DNA of 37,836 nucleotides from the NCBI GenBank assembly GCA_027448765.1, contig DAIDMV010000008.1:1-37836 (forward strand). Reading direction: 5' to 3'. The notes under the pieces are model-generated. The model was not told where the DNA came from and made no database searches. It worked only from the letters and a program-made list of their open reading frames with translations. The DNA comes from a bacterium. GTDB lineage: Bacteria > Patescibacteriota > Saccharimonadia > Saccharimonadales > UBA4665. Positions 15,297 through 23,073 of this stretch are shown here, one piece after another; positions within the stretch are counted from its first letter, which is position 1, and every line of letters begins with the position of its first letter. The translations under genes and the position numbers were made by a program.

Positions 15297-16514
15297 CTAT
15301 CTAGCCAACTGATTGGATATAGCAACATCGTGCTGATAAAAAGCAACAAGGGCTTGTTCTAACTGTGATTGATTGCATACATCGCCATGATAAGCATTGA
15401 AAAGTACGGCAAAGTGATTATTCTTGCCAGCCTTGAACTGCTCATGGAGTGCAAGCATAGCAAATACAGGTGCTCTGTAGGGAACATCCTCTTTAATTCG
15501 CAAGCCACCGTCTGCGAGCTGCTCAATACCAGGGCTTCCGACTGATAACTGTGCAAGGTACTCTGTCATACCTTCGTTTGCCTCTAGACCTTGGCCATTT
15601 ATTCGTAATCCACAGCGATGATTCTCTTGCGTTTGGGCAGAGCCAGAATGATGAAGCTCATGCGCTACAACATGATAAGCGTCAGAACCACTGCGTAATC
15701 TCGCCGAGCGAACACTACCGTCAAATTGCACTTCTACACGTAGTGAGCCAGTAAGGTAATCGCCAGCAGCGCCGGTATTATCTGAAGTCACTAGTCCCTC
15801 TAGATGGTCAAAGCTTCCAAAGGTGGCTCGCTGTAATTGTCCTGCTGCACGTTCTAGCATATCAACTCTTAAGCCAGTAGTTGCACCAATACTTTGTGTT
15901 GTTGCGTAGACACGCCCTTTTGCTCGTTCTAGTGTCTCACCATAGTGCTGTTTTAGATATTTCTCACCCTCAAGAGAGCGACCTGCTAGATATACTGCCA
16001 ACACTGAGGTTAGCTCACGGTCCGGATTTTCAGTAATTGCAGCCAGTAGGCGGTCTTTACCTACTCTGTCGTCAGATTGAGCTATATCATATATTGAAGC
16101 TCCTGTACGGCTACGCAGGAGTTCATTAAACTGTGTCGCCCATGGTAGACTAGCATCCAGAAAGCCAGTGGCATTTACAAAAAAATTATGACCTATAGGC
16201 TGGTCTTGTTGACCCGATACCACCCTATCATGTAAGTTTTGTACGGGCATAGAAAGTATTTCAGGATGGGTGGTGGCCATACCGCTAACAGTACCAGCTT
16301 GATACGCTTCAAGAATTGCCGCCCGCTGTGCCGTAAACATGCGACCTACATCACGTAGCGGTGTAACGCCGTTGTCAAAATCTAGTGCAAGTCGGGTAAC
16401 ATCTTGTTGAGCCGATAGTTCGTAGGCAAGATCAGCCGTGTCAGTAGGCGATATTTCATATTGGCCACGAACATGCATTTGGTCGATTATCGATGTGGAT
16501 TGAGTTGATTTCAT
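15297..16514 (-). CDS. HExxH zinc metallopeptidase-like protein, GC-rich
   Basis: 405 aa from the ATG at 16514. The motif VAHELHHSGS (His285, Glu286, His289) and, downstream, ANEGMTEYLAQ (Glu near 314, Glu318) have the spacing of gluzincins (HExxH plus a Glu in a following helix). No signal peptide or membrane helix is visible. The upstream 280 residues are helical and lack a recognised domain. The frame is open for 12 more codons (to 16550), but those would cover a good promoter (TTGTGT-17-TAGAAT) whose -10 box ends seven bases before the ATG at 16514, so this start is preferred and the transcript is probably leaderless. By hand count 27 of 60 bases are G/C in 15541-15600, far above the core genes, which points to recent transfer. 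Target unknown. Confidence 0.8.
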   Translation of the reverse strand: MKSTQSTSIIDQMHVRGQYEISPTDTADLAYELSAQQDVTRLALDFDNGVTPLRDVGRMFTAQRAAILEAYQAGTVSGMATTHPEILSMPVQNLHDRVVSGQQDQPIGHNFFVNATGFLDASLPWATQFNELLRSRTGASIYDIAQSDDRVGKDRLLAAITENPDRELTSVLAVYLAGRSLEGEKYLKQHYGETLERAKGRVYATTQSIGATTGLRVDMLERAAGQLQRATFGSFDHLEGLVTSDNTGAAGDYLTGSLRVEVQFDGSVRSARLRSGSDAYHVVAHELHHSGSAQTQENHRCGLRINGQGLEANEGMTEYLAQLSVGSPGIEQLADGGLRIKEDVPYRAPVFAMLALHEQFKAGKNNHFAVLFNAYHGDVCNQSQLEQALVAFYQHDVAISNQLAR

Positions 16515-16521
16515 CGATAGT

Positions 16522-16550
16522 ATTCTAACATAAAAACGCCTTAAACACAA
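16522..16550 (-). promoter_or_regulatory. Promoter of the GC-rich protease gene
   Basis: On the minus strand TTGTGT (16550-16545), a 17-base spacer, then TAGAAT (16527-16522). The ATG at 16514 follows after seven bases, so transcription should start at or very near the start codon. The site decides against the longer upstream start at 16550. Confidence 0.55.
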
Positions 16551-16687
16551 GCAATACCATTGTAGAATGTTTGTGTCTGACCTAAGCGGATTGGAACAGT
16601 ATTATGAGAGGTCAAAGAAGCGTGTTAGGATTTTGCTTTGTAATTATTGAACACACTTACATCTGTAGATAAGATTTGGACTATTTG

Positions 16688-16764
16688 TGGTACACCCGAT
16701 AGGATTCGAACCTACGACCTTTGGCTCCGCAAGCCAACGCTCTATCCAGCTGAGCTACGGGTGC
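16688..16764 (-). tRNA. tRNA-Arg (anticodon GCG)
   Basis: A full cloverleaf can be drawn on the minus strand: acceptor GCACCCG with CGGGTGT, D-arm GCTCAGCTGGATAGAGC, anticodon stem TTGGC/GCCAA with loop TTGCGGA, and T-arm GTAGGTTCGAATCCTAT. The anticodon is GCG, which reads CGC and CGU. The discriminator is A and the 3' CCA is encoded. A TATAAT box (16787-16782) lies 17 bases upstream of the mature 5' end. The 5' half and promoter have a decayed copy at 12751-12803. Confidence 0.95.
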
Positions 16765-16793
16765 ATACACGTCATCTTGTTATTATAATATTT
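16740..16793 (-). repeat. Intact copy of the island-bracketing repeat (tRNA-Arg 5' half and promoter)
   Basis: This stretch comprises the tRNA-Arg promoter, its short leader and the first ~25 tRNA bases. It is repeated, with decay, at 12751-12803 in the same orientation. The two copies enclose the beta-helix gene and both protease genes. No integrase or transposase gene lies between them. Confidence 0.65.
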
Positions 16794-17462
16794 TTACTTA
16801 AAATTATTAACTTTATTAAATTTATAACTAAAGTTAACAATTAAATAATAAAAAGAAGCAATTAAAATAAAGAACGGCAAAACAACCGTTAAAATTGTAG
16901 CATAGTTAGTTGGATTAGAAAGATGATTGAACACATCCAACAACAGAGCACCGGGATTAATGAATATATCCCAGCTATTCCAACGTAAATCTCGACCAAC
17001 ATAAATACCAAATGAACTTATTAAAAAAATTAAAGCTATAATTAACCTAGACCATGCTTTTGAAAATCTATTTTTAATTTCAAATTCAACGATACGAACA
17101 CTAAAGAAGCCAAGCATTAGAGCCGTTATAATAATTTCTGAAAAAAAAGTAATATTAAATAATAAATTATTACCGGTAAAATTATTTAAGTGAATGTAAT
17201 CACTCAGCATATAAAAACTGTTTGGTATAAATAATACCCACAAAAGACTAACAAACATGGCTTCATAAGATGACCACGTTTTTTTGGCTAATATTTTTTT
17301 TAAATAAAAAGATAATAATAAGGGTATCCACGCTAAAAATAAATTCCATAATAAGTAATAATACTGACTACTGTGGTAATAAATCACATTAAATAAAAAA
17401 AATACCAACGCCAAAAGGCTTAAATAAATAAAGATTCCGGTAATTTTAAAATATTGTTTCAT
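16794..17462 (-). CDS. DUF1361-type membrane protein
   Basis: 222 aa with six or so membrane helices. The segments LFLAWIPLLLSFYLKK, LLWVLFIPNSFYMLSDYIHL, and SFGIYVGRDLRWNSWDIFIN match the conserved order of the DUF1361 family, including the 'PN..Y...D..hl' and 'G.yiGR..RwNSWD' elements. The family has no proven function. The start at 17462 follows TATAAT (about 13 bases upstream), without a Shine-Dalgarno sequence. The gene ends 30 bases from the tRNA-Arg mature 5' end, so its 3' end borders the tRNA promoter. Confidence 0.88.
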   Translation of the reverse strand: MKQYFKITGIFIYLSLLALVFFLFNVIYYHSSQYYYLLWNLFLAWIPLLLSFYLKKILAKKTWSSYEAMFVSLLWVLFIPNSFYMLSDYIHLNNFTGNNLLFNITFFSEIIITALMLGFFSVRIVEFEIKNRFSKAWSRLIIALIFLISSFGIYVGRDLRWNSWDIFINPGALLLDVFNHLSNPTNYATILTVVLPFFILIASFYYLIVNFSYKFNKVNNFK

Positions 17463-17635
17463 TAATCTTATGCTAATTATATCAAGTTTCTTCTTTAGTA
17501 ATCTGAGATTTAGTTTTTGTAATATCTAAAACAATCGATCAACACCATTAATCTACAAAAACATGGTTATTAATTACGCTAAAATAAATCAATTTTCATT
17601 AATCTAAGCAATCATTAATGCTACAATTTAAACAC

Positions 17636-17726
17636 GGAGAGGTCGCATAGTTGGTCTAGTGCGCTGCACTCGAAATGCAGTATAGATTTTTTTCTATCGA
17701 GGGTTCGAATCCCTCCCTCTCCGCCA
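17636..17726 (+). tRNA. tRNA-Ser (anticodon CGA)
   Basis: Acceptor GGAGAGG with CCTCTCC, anticodon stem CTGCA/TGCAG with loop CTCGAAA (anticodon CGA, reads UCG), a long variable arm typical of serine tRNAs, T-arm with GGTTCGAATCC, discriminator G and encoded CCA. Length 91 bases. Confidence 0.96.
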
Positions 17727-17864
17727 GAAAAATTGTAAATTTTTCAAGATTTAAGATCGATATAGTAAAATAGCTAAAGCTTCTGTTGTCCCACTTCATT
17801 ATATGATTTATTTTTTAATATAAACTTATGCTAATCGTATAAAAACAACAAACCAGCACAAAAA

Positions 17865-17980
17865 CTATTTAAATATATCTTTAAAATAATGTGAAATAAA
17901 TTCTAGCTTTTTAATTTCGACTTTTTTCACTTTAAAACCATCAAATATAATTCCAGTTATTTTATATCATTCTTACTCAT
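17865..17980 (-). pseudogene. Possible frameshifted small gene
   Basis: From the ATG at 17980 the frame reads MSKNDIK and stops. If one A were added to the run ATAAAATAA, the frame would continue through ITGIIFDGFKVKKVEIKKLE to a stop at 17865, giving a charged 38-residue protein. The ATG lies three bases after the end of the 354-aa gene. A frameshift, slippage in the A-run, a sequencing error or coincidence are all possible. Otherwise I see nothing in 17727-17983. Confidence 0.2.
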
Positions 17981-17983
17981 GAG

Positions 17984-19048
17984 CTAAAAATTGATAGTTC
18001 GACTACTTTCGTTTATTTGACTATTACTTTCGGGCTTTAATTCATTATGATTGGTTTTATGATGTTTTCTTTTAATTATTCTTAAAATTAACAGTATTAA
18101 TATTAAGACCAGTCCTAAAACCAAATAAGCAATTATAAATATATAGTCTGTTTTATTAAGATTTTTAAAAATATGCTTTAAAACATTACCTAAAGATGCA
18201 CCATAGCCTTTTTGGCCAAAAAGCTTATTGGTCAGAATGTTTTTTTCGATTAAATTATTTATTAATAAAGAACCTGCCAATAATAAATCACTAATTACAA
18301 TAACCTTGAAAATAACTTTTAGATATTTGAGCTTTAATCCTAGTAAAATAAAGCCGATCAATAGCATTAAAATAATTATTACTATCAGAAAAATTCTTAA
18401 ATTTAAAAGATCGCGGTAATATCTAGGTATATAACTCAACTGACTATATCGAATTGGCTGACTATTATTTTTTTGCTTAAACAAAACTGCTATAAACTGA
18501 TTAAAATTTTGTGAGGTAATACTATTAAATTTAAAATCTCCCACTTGATTGAATTGAGCTGGCGAAAAATTACCTATCGATGAAGATAGACCACTACACT
18601 GCCCCGAACCAACTAAATTAACACATTCGTTAATGAATTGAGCTGACTCATAGTTTAAATTAGACACAAAGGTTAAGCGCAATTGTCTTAAATTGATTTG
18701 AAAATTTGGCTTAGTCGTTCGGCCATCTAACCAATTAAAATAACCCCCAACAATCTTATTGACCTGATGATCAAAATAAGTCTTCGGTAAACTTTTATTT
18801 ATTGCTTGATTAAGGTAGTTTTTCACTAAATTTTTATCTGGCAGTGAGTTAAACTGAGCTGAACTGTCGACTTGATGACTCAAACTAGTTACTACAGACT
18901 GGTATAAACCACTGGTATTAATCCACTTTTCTAATTGATTTGGAGTATTAAAATTAGTCGCAAAAAACCAAGAAAAAGGTAGTAACAAAAATGAAATAAT
19001 TAAAATAAGGGTTATAAAATAAATCAGAATTTTTTTTATGAAGATCAT
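17984..19048 (-). CDS. Multi-domain membrane protein of unknown function
   Basis: 354 aa. One N-terminal membrane helix (~5-30), then an external domain to ~215 that contains a possible disulphide pair (INECVNLVGSGQCSG), then about three membrane helices (~218-240, 245-268, 303-326) and a charged cytoplasmic tail. The external part includes repeated Asn/Gln-rich segments without a recognisable motif. TATGAT lies six bases before the ATG at 19048, so the transcript is probably leaderless. Divergent from the HIT gene. I do not recognise a family; an envelope-related role is only suggested by topology. Confidence 0.75.
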   Translation of the reverse strand: MIFIKKILIYFITLILIISFLLLPFSWFFATNFNTPNQLEKWINTSGLYQSVVTSLSHQVDSSAQFNSLPDKNLVKNYLNQAINKSLPKTYFDHQVNKIVGGYFNWLDGRTTKPNFQINLRQLRLTFVSNLNYESAQFINECVNLVGSGQCSGLSSSIGNFSPAQFNQVGDFKFNSITSQNFNQFIAVLFKQKNNSQPIRYSQLSYIPRYYRDLLNLRIFLIVIIILMLLIGFILLGLKLKYLKVIFKVIVISDLLLAGSLLINNLIEKNILTNKLFGQKGYGASLGNVLKHIFKNLNKTDYIFIIAYLVLGLVLILILLILRIIKRKHHKTNHNELKPESNSQINESSRTINF

Positions 19049-19095
19049 ATTTCTATCATAACCTGATTTGTTTTTTTGATATAATAAATCCCTAG

Positions 19096-19494
19096 ATGAA
19101 TGATTTGTTTACAAAAATAATTAACGGTGAGATTCCAGCTTTTAAAATTTATCAGGATGAATTAGTGACTGCTTTTTTAGATCTTCACCCCATTAATAAA
19201 GGTCATACTTTAGTGGTTCCCAATCAAAAAGTCTTAAAATTACAAGAATTAGATGAATTAACCTACCTTCATTTAATGAAAGTCGTTCGAATAATATCAT
19301 TAAAAATTGAGACTGTTTTCCAACCACCAAGAGTTGCTATTGTAGTTGAGGGCTTTGAAATACCTCATGCCCATGTACATATTTTCCCAGCGTTCAAACC
19401 AGCTGACCTACATAAAGCAGCTGACCAGAAATTATCATTAAATCCTGATGAAATGACCGATATTCAACAAAATCTAACAATTAATAGCCTTTAA
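19096..19494 (+). CDS. HIT family nucleotide-binding hydrolase
   Basis: 132 aa. Begins MNDLFTKIINGEIPAFKIYQ, followed by AFLDLHPINKGHTLVVP, the typical first half of HIT proteins. The histidine triad is HAHVHIFPAF (HxHxHxx), in which the middle His is the nucleophile for phosphoramidate or dinucleotide polyphosphate hydrolysis. Likely a HinT/Hit-like adenosine phosphoramidase; physiological substrate unknown. A TATAAT box (19080-19085) lies ten bases before the ATG. Confidence 0.94.
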   Translation: MNDLFTKIINGEIPAFKIYQDELVTAFLDLHPINKGHTLVVPNQKVLKLQELDELTYLHLMKVVRIISLKIETVFQPPRVAIVVEGFEIPHAHVHIFPAFKPADLHKAADQKLSLNPDEMTDIQQNLTINSL

Positions 19495-19517
19495 TTACTA
19501 AAATCACTCTTTTTTAC

Positions 19518-19546
19518 TTCAAAAATTAACTAATAATTGATATGAT
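19518..19546 (+). promoter_or_regulatory. Promoter of the XRE-HAD gene
   Basis: TTCAAA (19518-19523), 17 bases, TATGAT (19541-19546), then six bases to the ATG at 19553. Leaderless layout. Confidence 0.5.
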
Positions 19547-19552
19547 AAGGCT

Positions 19553-20401
19553 ATGCATGGTGGTGATCTTAACATCAACGAATTAACGTTGGGTAAAAAA
19601 CTTCAATTAGCGCGGCAAAAAAAAGGCTTAACACAACAAGAACTCTGTTCTCAAGCTAATTTAAGTTATTCAACTCTTACAAAGATAGAAAGAGGTGCTA
19701 TTAAAGCGCCATCAATTTTTACTATAAAAGCCATCGCCGATGTTCTAGGAATAGAGTTAGACAGCTTATTTATCACCGTTGAGCACAAACAATTCAAAAC
19801 AAGCGCAAGTGGTATTAATTTTGTTTATTTTGACGTAAATGGCTGTTTAGTCAAATTTTATGAACATGCTTTTATGCTACTAGCTAATGATTTTATGGTC
19901 TCACCAGACATTATTGAGACTTTTTTCTGGCGCTACAATGATTTATGTTGTAACGGTACAATCACACTAGATGAGTTTAACCAAAAACTGGCTGATCTAC
20001 TTCATCAAGACTCAATCGATTGGAGTGATTATTATCTAAAAGCCGTAGCAAAAGTTGATAGTATGCAACAAACACTGCTTAAGATTGCAGATAATTATCA
20101 TGTTGGCTTATTGACAAACAGTATGCCCGGTTTATTAGATAAAATGCTGGCAAATAACATCATACCAAATATTAACTACGATGTTATTATCGACTCATCA
20201 AAAGTTAAACTAATCAAACCAGAAGCTAAAATTTTTCAATTAGCTTCCGAAAAAGCTAATTTTAATCATCAGCAAATTTTATTAATTGATGACACAAAGC
20301 CAAATCTAGTAGCCGCCCAACAATCCGGCTGGAAAGTTGAATGGTTTGACTACACCGATCCGATCGCATCAATCGAATTAATCGATAAAACCCTGTTTTA
20401 A
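19553..20401 (+). CDS. XRE helix-turn-helix fused to a HAD-like domain
   Basis: 282 aa. Residues ~12-75 are a Cro/C1-type DNA-binding domain (LGKKLQLARQKKGLTQQELC, then LSYSTLTKIERGAIKAPS). Residues ~88-282 are a haloacid-dehalogenase fold: motif I FDVNGCLV with nucleophile Asp94 but Asn96 in place of the general acid Asp; motif II LLTNSM; motif III Lys222 in KLIKPEAKIF; motif IV LLIDDTKPN (Asp246, Asp247). A helical cap lies between motifs I and II. Loss of the second motif-I Asp suggests reduced or no phosphatase activity, so the HAD part may act as a ligand sensor for the DNA-binding part (inference). Its stop overlaps that of valS (20398-20401), convergent. Confidence 0.88.
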   Translation: MHGGDLNINELTLGKKLQLARQKKGLTQQELCSQANLSYSTLTKIERGAIKAPSIFTIKAIADVLGIELDSLFITVEHKQFKTSASGINFVYFDVNGCLVKFYEHAFMLLANDFMVSPDIIETFFWRYNDLCCNGTITLDEFNQKLADLLHQDSIDWSDYYLKAVAKVDSMQQTLLKIADNYHVGLLTNSMPGLLDKMLANNIIPNINYDVIIDSSKVKLIKPEAKIFQLASEKANFNHQQILLIDDTKPNLVAAQQSGWKVEWFDYTDPIASIELIDKTLF

Positions 20402-23043
20402 TTTCTAGAGAACCGCGTAATTTCTTGTTTTAAATCTTCCCTTTTACTTAATAATTCTTGGAGCTGTGATTTAGTTTGATCAACCAGTTGTCTGGGAGCT
20501 TTACTAATATAATTAGCATTATCTAAACGGCTTTGTAATTTTTCTATATCTTGTTGATATTGATCGAATTGATTTTTAAGACTAACTAAGTGTTTTTTTA
20601 TTGAAGCTGGATCAATGTCCAACCAACAATCAAATTTAGTATTAATTAAACGCCAACCTTCCCCATCGTCAACTTCAACGCAATCTTTTAATTTAGCTAG
20701 CCGTTTAATAATTGGATTAAGCTCGTTAATTATGGCGGATTTTTTGTAATACATGGTTACACCCTGTGAATCGGTTTTCTGTAACACTTCCCTAGCCTCA
20801 ATAATTAAACTTCTAACCTGGTTAAACTGTTTGGCATCAGCTAAATAATCTTGATTAATCTTAATAGGTTCAAAAACCTGTTGAGCTAATAAACCCTGAT
20901 TTTCAAATAATACTTGCCAAATTGATTCTGAAACAAATGGCATAAACGGATGAATGAGCTTTAAAATAATTCTTAAAGAATCTTTTAAAAGAGCTTGATT
21001 TAAATTTAATTTGGCTGTTTCAATATACCAGTCAGCATAATCATTCCAAACAAATTTATAAATCAAATCATAGGCCTCAGCAAACCTATAATGATCTAAG
21101 TAATCTAAAACCGTGGTTTGAACCTGATTTAATCGAACTACCAACCATCGATCAACCAGATTTTTAGTTTTAAATTGATGGTCGGGTTGAATAGTATCAT
21201 CAGATACATTTTCAATAAATCGACTAATATTCCATAATTTATTACAAAAATTGCGACTTGACCTAACTCTTTCTTCAGAATAAATTAAATCATTACCTGG
21301 ACTAACTCCCATGATAATACCCATTCTTAAGGCGTCCGCTCCGTATTGCTTGACAACATCCAGTGGATCAACCAAAGATTCGGGTCGAGATTTTGACATT
21401 TTTTTACCGTCAGATGATCGAACTAAACCATGCAAATAAACAGATTTAAAAGGTACTTGACCAGTCATGAAAGTAGTAGCTAAAATCATACGAGCTACCC
21501 AGAAAAAAATTATGTCCCAACCGGTTACTAAAATACTAGTCGGATGATAAGTTATAAAATCTTGACTTTTATTTAATAAATCTTGAAAATCAAGTTGGTA
21601 GTTTTCCGCTAGCGCTGGATCAATTAAAGTCGAAAAAGTCCACAGGGCTGAACTAAACCAAGTATCGAGAGTATCAGGATCTTGTTGCCATTCATTATAG
21701 CCTTCCCTATCATCAATTGGTGGTTGTAAACCAACATAAATTTCTTGTTTTTGATCCATATCGGTTCGATACCAAACAGGAATTCGATGCCCCCACCAAA
21801 TCTGTCTAGAAATACACCAATCCCTCAAGTTATCAACCCAGTTAAAATAAGTTTTTTCGAAACGCTTTGGTATAATATCAATCTCATGGTCTCTGACAAC
21901 GGTTTGTAAAACTTCTTTAAACGATAAAAGTTGATGATGCCAATCAATCACTTTTTTATTTACATCAACAAACCACTGTAATCGAATCTGGGGTTCGATT
22001 ACAGCATCACTCCTAGAATTAACAGCAACTTGGTGCTTATAATTTTTATCTTCTCTGATAATCAACTTTTTACTTCTTAGTTTTTCGATAATTTTTGGTC
22101 TAGCCTGGGCAATCGTCTGACCAGCAAATTCAGCGGCAATTGGTAATAACTTACCGTGGAAATCAATCACCTGCTCATAAGTTAAATCATGTCTTTTGGC
22201 TATCTCATAATCAATTAAACTGTGCCACGGTGTTATAGTCATGACACCACTGCCAAAATTTAGATCAACTGCTTCATCTTTAATAATGGTTAATCTAGTT
22301 TGACCATTGATCCAATCAACTTCTATTACCTGACCTTCTCGATAATCTTTATAACGTTGATCTTTGGGATTGATCACAATGTATTTATCGCCAAATTTAG
22401 TCTCAGGTCGAACAGTTGCAATTTCAAAAGGACCTAATTGTAAATAATAAAGGGTGGCTTGCTCTTCCCTGTAAGTAACTTCGTCATCAGAGACAGTTGT
22501 TTCTAAAACTGGATCCCAGTTAACGATTCGATCTCCCCTATAAATCAATTCTTTTTGATACATCGCTAAAAAAGTTTCATTAACAACTCTCACCGAAGTA
22601 TCCTCAAGTGTATAGCGTAGGCGAGTCCAATCTGGTCCAGCCCCAATCGATCTCATTTGATTTAACATGTTACCTCGGCTGTTAGCAACAAATTCTTGAG
22701 TACGCTCTAAAAAAGCTTGTCGGCCGATATCATGCTTACTCAAACCTTCCGTAGATAGCTGTTTTTCAATTAAGGCGTTAACAGCTAAAGCAGCATGATC
22801 AGTGCCTGGTAGCCACAATACATCTTTATTATTTAAACGGTTATAACGAGCTAAAATATCCTGGATAGTTAAAAATAAAACATGGTGAACACCTAGAGTA
22901 CCAGTTTCATTTGGTGGCGGCATAATCATTGAAAATCGTTCTTTTTTAATTTCTGGCTTAGCTTTAAAAACTAAATTTTTTTCCCAAAGAGCGTAAATCA
23001 AAGGTTCAAATTGGTTGGCGTTATAATTTTTATCTAATTTCAT
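20398..23043 (-). CDS. valS: Valyl-tRNA synthetase
   Basis: 881 aa, usual size. Charges tRNA-Val. The N-terminal ATP-binding region aligns well with other ValRS (MPPPNETGTL, WLPGTDHAALAV), and KMSKS is intact (SDGKKMSKSRPESLVDP). The editing domain segment GSGVMTITPWHSLIDYEIAK keeps the Asp before Tyr that is conserved in editing class I enzymes. The C-terminus forms the coiled coil that binds tRNA. The unusual point is the HIGH signature: where ValRS has 'SLHMGHA' this protein has TLGVHHV, that is GVHH, with the first His and the Gly both changed. The ATG at 23043 is seven bases after TAAAAT. It is followed upstream by tsaD, same strand, 30 bases away. Confidence 0.96.
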   Translation of the reverse strand: MKLDKNYNANQFEPLIYALWEKNLVFKAKPEIKKERFSMIMPPPNETGTLGVHHVLFLTIQDILARYNRLNNKDVLWLPGTDHAALAVNALIEKQLSTEGLSKHDIGRQAFLERTQEFVANSRGNMLNQMRSIGAGPDWTRLRYTLEDTSVRVVNETFLAMYQKELIYRGDRIVNWDPVLETTVSDDEVTYREEQATLYYLQLGPFEIATVRPETKFGDKYIVINPKDQRYKDYREGQVIEVDWINGQTRLTIIKDEAVDLNFGSGVMTITPWHSLIDYEIAKRHDLTYEQVIDFHGKLLPIAAEFAGQTIAQARPKIIEKLRSKKLIIREDKNYKHQVAVNSRSDAVIEPQIRLQWFVDVNKKVIDWHHQLLSFKEVLQTVVRDHEIDIIPKRFEKTYFNWVDNLRDWCISRQIWWGHRIPVWYRTDMDQKQEIYVGLQPPIDDREGYNEWQQDPDTLDTWFSSALWTFSTLIDPALAENYQLDFQDLLNKSQDFITYHPTSILVTGWDIIFFWVARMILATTFMTGQVPFKSVYLHGLVRSSDGKKMSKSRPESLVDPLDVVKQYGADALRMGIIMGVSPGNDLIYSEERVRSSRNFCNKLWNISRFIENVSDDTIQPDHQFKTKNLVDRWLVVRLNQVQTTVLDYLDHYRFAEAYDLIYKFVWNDYADWYIETAKLNLNQALLKDSLRIILKLIHPFMPFVSESIWQVLFENQGLLAQQVFEPIKINQDYLADAKQFNQVRSLIIEAREVLQKTDSQGVTMYYKKSAIINELNPIIKRLAKLKDCVEVDDGEGWRLINTKFDCWLDIDPASIKKHLVSLKNQFDQYQQDIEKLQSRLDNANYISKAPRQLVDQTKSQLQELLSKREDLKQEITRFSRN

Positions 23044-23073
23044 TTTCTTAATTTTACAATATTAAAACTCAGT

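Noticed and set aside
16647-16844. Short plus-strand protein frame across tRNA-Arg
   Set aside because: The peptide (for example DRIRTYDLWL) is the well-known antisense translation of a tRNA gene, a frequent misannotation.
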